Made by a program: the position numbers and the translations under genes. From NCBI GenBank assembly GCA_950022655.1, contig OX465579.1, positions 46,603,950-46,667,949 on the forward strand: a DNA stretch of 64,000 bases, written 5' to 3'. The stretch is from Alentia gelatinosa. Its lineage: Eukaryota > Annelida > Polychaeta > Phyllodocida > Polynoidae. How positions within the stretch are numbered: the first letter of the stretch is position 1; each line of letters starts with the position of its first letter. The notes below the pieces were generated by a model, which saw only the letters and a list, made by a program, of their open reading frames with translations, was not told where the DNA came from and ran no database searches. Positions 60,886-64,000 of the stretch are shown here, piece after piece.

Positions 60886-61124
60886 AAGGGCCGGGGAATT
60901 GCCATGGACATACCAAGCTATAGAAAAGTAAGAAATTTCTGGAATCGCTAATTTAAAAAAGGCGTGTATGTGAGATATTATTTCTATTATAGTAATATCT
61001 CCCACCTACAATTTAGCATCTCAGAAGCAATAATTAGGTGAACTATGAAATACTAGCTCACATACACGCCATTTTGTGTTGGGGATTCTGGAAATCGCTG
61101 CGTTTCTCGCTCGGTGTTTCCCCC
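60886..61124. mobile_element. MITE family M1, copy 2
   Basis: The right end, reverse-complemented, reads GGGGAAACACCGAGCGAGAA then ACGCAGCGATTTCCAGAATC and ACACAAAATGGCGTGTATGT. This matches the terminal repeat of the copy at 45711-45933, as does the interior TAGTAATATCTCCCAC. The left terminus is more eroded (GGCCGGGGAATTGCCATGGA). The two copies are on the order of 70-80% alike by eye. Confidence 0.8.
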
Positions 61125-62110
61125 ACTGGGGTTCAATTTGTCAGCTGGTCTGTGTATCCACAGCACGCGCTTGTTATTAATCTACGGTCATGACTGCAGA
61201 AGTAACTTTAATTTGACGGAGAATGTAAGATAAGTAAGTACCTGGCATCTATTTCCGAATTCTTATATCCATCTATATTCGAATTCCTGGCTTTATAATT
61301 GAATCTCATCTCACTTTATTACTAAAGACTGTGTTTGCAAAGAATACAGTCAAGAAGCTTATATGTAGATATACGTCAAGAACTAACTTTTACCAATGTC
61401 GACCGAAGCCGAACAGATTTGTATATCAAGAGTTGGGTCAATTAAAATTTACATGTATATAGATCTATAAATGCAATTTACAAAATTCACACATCTATTA
61501 GATCTAGTGAATAAATACTCGGTTAGAGATTAAAAAGTTGTATATTAGTATTATCAAACTTCAATATTCGCAGGTGCATTCCGATTCATAAACATATGTA
61601 TACATGCATCTGATGTAAACGTATGTCAGGTGTTCATCTGGTTTCAAATATGAATAAGAGCTCTAGAGTTTCATTTCTTTCCATTAATAACTCTTTATGT
61701 GTGGAAATGTTGTGCCAAGACAATGCAATATAACTTGGCAGTGGTGGTTCCGCTTCGTTATTTTCAACTGGCAAGACATTTGGACGTGCCTATTCATCAT
61801 GGCTGTCATCCTAGAAACATTGTCTCTGATAGTGGCAGCATACTCTTAGATGGTTTAGTCACTGCCCACAATCGACTCTAAACTAGCAGAGTACTCTAGC
61901 GCCTGGCACAATGATGATAAACAATTATCCCATTTACATTGTAGTCCCCGAGGGCAGGCTATCATACCACATCAAATCCATGGAGTGACAGAAACCCAGA
62001 TTTGTGGATAATCAGTTCACTACATGGTTGCGGTCACCCTGTTTCACTATAGAAGCACCTCAGTAGATGTACATGTACATGTGTATAAACACAATGATAT
62101 CCTGCATGCC
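61125..62110. other. Intergenic; nothing recognised
   Basis: No gene or repeat supported; ACATGTACATGTA-like motifs begin near 62070. Confidence 0.45.
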
Positions 62111-62118
62111 TCACATCA

Positions 62119-62171
62119 CACATATATATATATATATATATCCACATAGATATAGATATATATATCCACAT

Positions 62172-62259
<88 letters not shown>

Positions 62260-62275
62260 ACATAGATATATTTCT
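62119..62275. repeat. (TA)n microsatellite with TCCACATAGATA interruptions
   Basis: Long TA tracts are separated by three copies of TATCCACATAGATA (near 62141, 62165 and 62257), showing that the whole block grew by unit duplication. The opposite-strand poly-IY frames are artefacts. Confidence 0.92.
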
Positions 62276-64000
62276 CCGGTATCTGTTTAGTGAATGTTCT
62301 TCTGCGGTGAACACTTGATTTATTATGAAAAGTAACTGGCATGTCAATGATTTGTTTAGACTATGCAGGTACGAACATGTCCTTAACTTTATTCATCTGT
62401 GTGGTGCGACTAGATAGTGGCATTACTGAGCCAATGTAGCATGTCGAGGTTATGAAAATACAATATCAATATTGGTTTCTACAAATAGATGTATGAATGC
62501 CCAGCAGATCAATTAAAACACACCCGTATTATTCTCATACTGAACAGACAAGAATAGCCTGATATCACACCCAATATCATACACATGAATATTATGTATT
62601 GCCTTTATTATCTGGCTAATATTAGTAGTGGTGCTATTGCCTGGTCGGACCTATCGTATTCAGATCCTATGTATTGTGAAGCTTGAAAAAACTAAGACAA
62701 ATATTATAATTCCTCCCTCGTGATACCATGTGATGCATCTTCTAAATCAACTTTACCTAAGTATGAGGTATACTCAGCTAATAATTCATAATTTGGCGAT
62801 GAAACACAATAGGGCGCCGTGATTCTGACTCTTATAAAGGACTTATATGTGTTTTTGAATGTTATCCAGTATCAGTTTCAAAGCGTCTTGTCATGTACAG
62901 TATTGTATAGATGTCGATTAGAATTTGCAAAGGTAAAGTCAACGATAACCCTACATGTAATGATGATAGCAAGATCTATGGCCATTTATCACTACGTTGT
63001 CTCTGTATAGGGAGCTGAAGGGATAGAGCTATATGAGGATGCTTTTGAATGGGATTGTTTTGTGCTTGAACCTATGTTGCTATCATTCACGGCCATCAGT
63101 CAGTAGCGATAAAGCAGACAGTGGAGGCATTGTAGTTATTACACACATAAAATATCTGATACTTAATGAAGGTATATACAACATTACAAAGCAATCCAGA
63201 CATCTACCTCACTTGCTACAGTGAACTGTCCTTATCTCATTATCGTCTGCATAGATGATTAGAAGGATGACAGCTATCACCACTATCAAATGGACTTATG
63301 AACCGGTCCATCTATAGTTCAGTTTAGTGAGAATTATAGCGTGTCCATGCACACACAGAATGATTAATGTCTTCGTGCTCCCATGCCATTCCTAGCACCT
63401 AAACAGAGTTCAAAGATAGGTACAAATAAAGATAGTCGTTATCATTAAAGGCTTGGAGGTAGAATGGTTATGAATAATCAGGGCATGTACAAGTAGGAAG
63501 CGGAAGCAAGTGGTGTGGATAAACACGAGGATACGATATGAGTATCCCTCATAATTACGTATTCCACATGTGTGAGAGTAGAACGATATATATCATATCA
63601 ATTCATATCCAGTTCTAATGCAAACGGGAGTTCACATCTGCTGACACAACCTGCTACATTATTAAGGTGTTACTGCAGCTGGTGGTTTAGGTAGGTAAAA
63701 TATCTGTACTTACAGGGCAAAGGCTGGAAGAGTCTCCTAAAGTTAGACCTTTTCACCTGAAAGGTCTATGCTGTTCCGCGGGCTAATGTGTGGCTGGGTG
63801 TGAATCTGGCAGTAAGCCTACATCATGTACATGGCTATGTGTCAGACCTCACATCTGTACCCTTTTAAGCCTTCACGAGTAAGGTCGAGCTACCCAAAGT
63901 ACTCCAGGCTCGGACAATGACAGCGGGTCTCCTGAAGTTTCTTCTGAGATGTGAATGCCAAGAACCCGTGAGCGCGCGCGTGTGTTGGTGTGTGCGGTGG
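62276..64000. other. Intergenic to window end; no gene recognised
   Basis: Short frames only. A small hairpin (GACCTTTTCACCTGAAAGGTC) lies near 63746 and a GCGCGCGTGTGT run near the end. Confidence 0.45.

Noticed and set aside
62034..62347. Long overlapping frames on both strands (poly Ile-Tyr) around 62.1-62.3 kb
   Set aside because: They are translations of a (TA)n microsatellite. The same applies to frames at 25.2-25.6, 49.6-50.0 and 54.2-54.5 kb.

Overview
This is a eukaryotic, almost certainly invertebrate animal, nuclear window. It is AT-rich with long gene-poor stretches and GT-AG spliced genes. It also holds non-LTR retrotransposon relics, several MITE-like inverted-repeat elements, long (TA)n and (GTAT)n microsatellites, and a 200-base assembly gap. 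Frequent TACATGTACATGTA-like runs and the transposon mix resemble mollusc or other lophotrochozoan genomes; this placement is an inference.

Only two protein genes can be reconstructed with confidence, both on the minus strand. (1) Positions 1950-3948 hold the last two exons of an ankyrin-repeat protein: degenerate ankyrin repeats, then a long Ser/Pro-rich basic tail ending in a Cys cluster. Exon phases join exactly. (2) Positions 37165-51593 hold a complete six-exon short-chain dehydrogenase of the 11-beta-hydroxysteroid dehydrogenase type 1 (HSD11B1-like) family. It encodes 304 residues, with an N-terminal membrane anchor, a TGASTGIG cofactor motif and an intact Ser-Tyr-Lys catalytic set.

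The rest is intergenic or intronic. At 8.46-8.97 kb a short LINE 3' end is flanked by a 16-bp target-site duplication and seems to carry extra 3' sequence. An older LINE tail lies at 9.0-9.6 kb. A larger broken LINE reverse transcriptase lies at 14.6-16.0 kb (minus), and an RT scrap at 30.2 kb. MITE-like elements lie at 10.1 kb (TTAA-flanked), 27.4-28.3 kb, 34.1 kb, 45.7 kb and its sister at 60.9 kb, and 47.05 and 47.5 kb. Tandem or degenerate repeats occur at 0.28, 13.5-14.1, 26.8, 30.7-32.0 and 38.9 kb. A GCGAT-dense 0.6-kb block lies at 49.1-49.8 kb inside intron 1 of the dehydrogenase gene.

The two genes show no evident functional link. I found no CRISPR array, operon, rRNA or intact tRNA. 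I see no clear new multi-gene system. The most unusual items are the repeat structures and the ankyrin protein's terminal Cys cluster.
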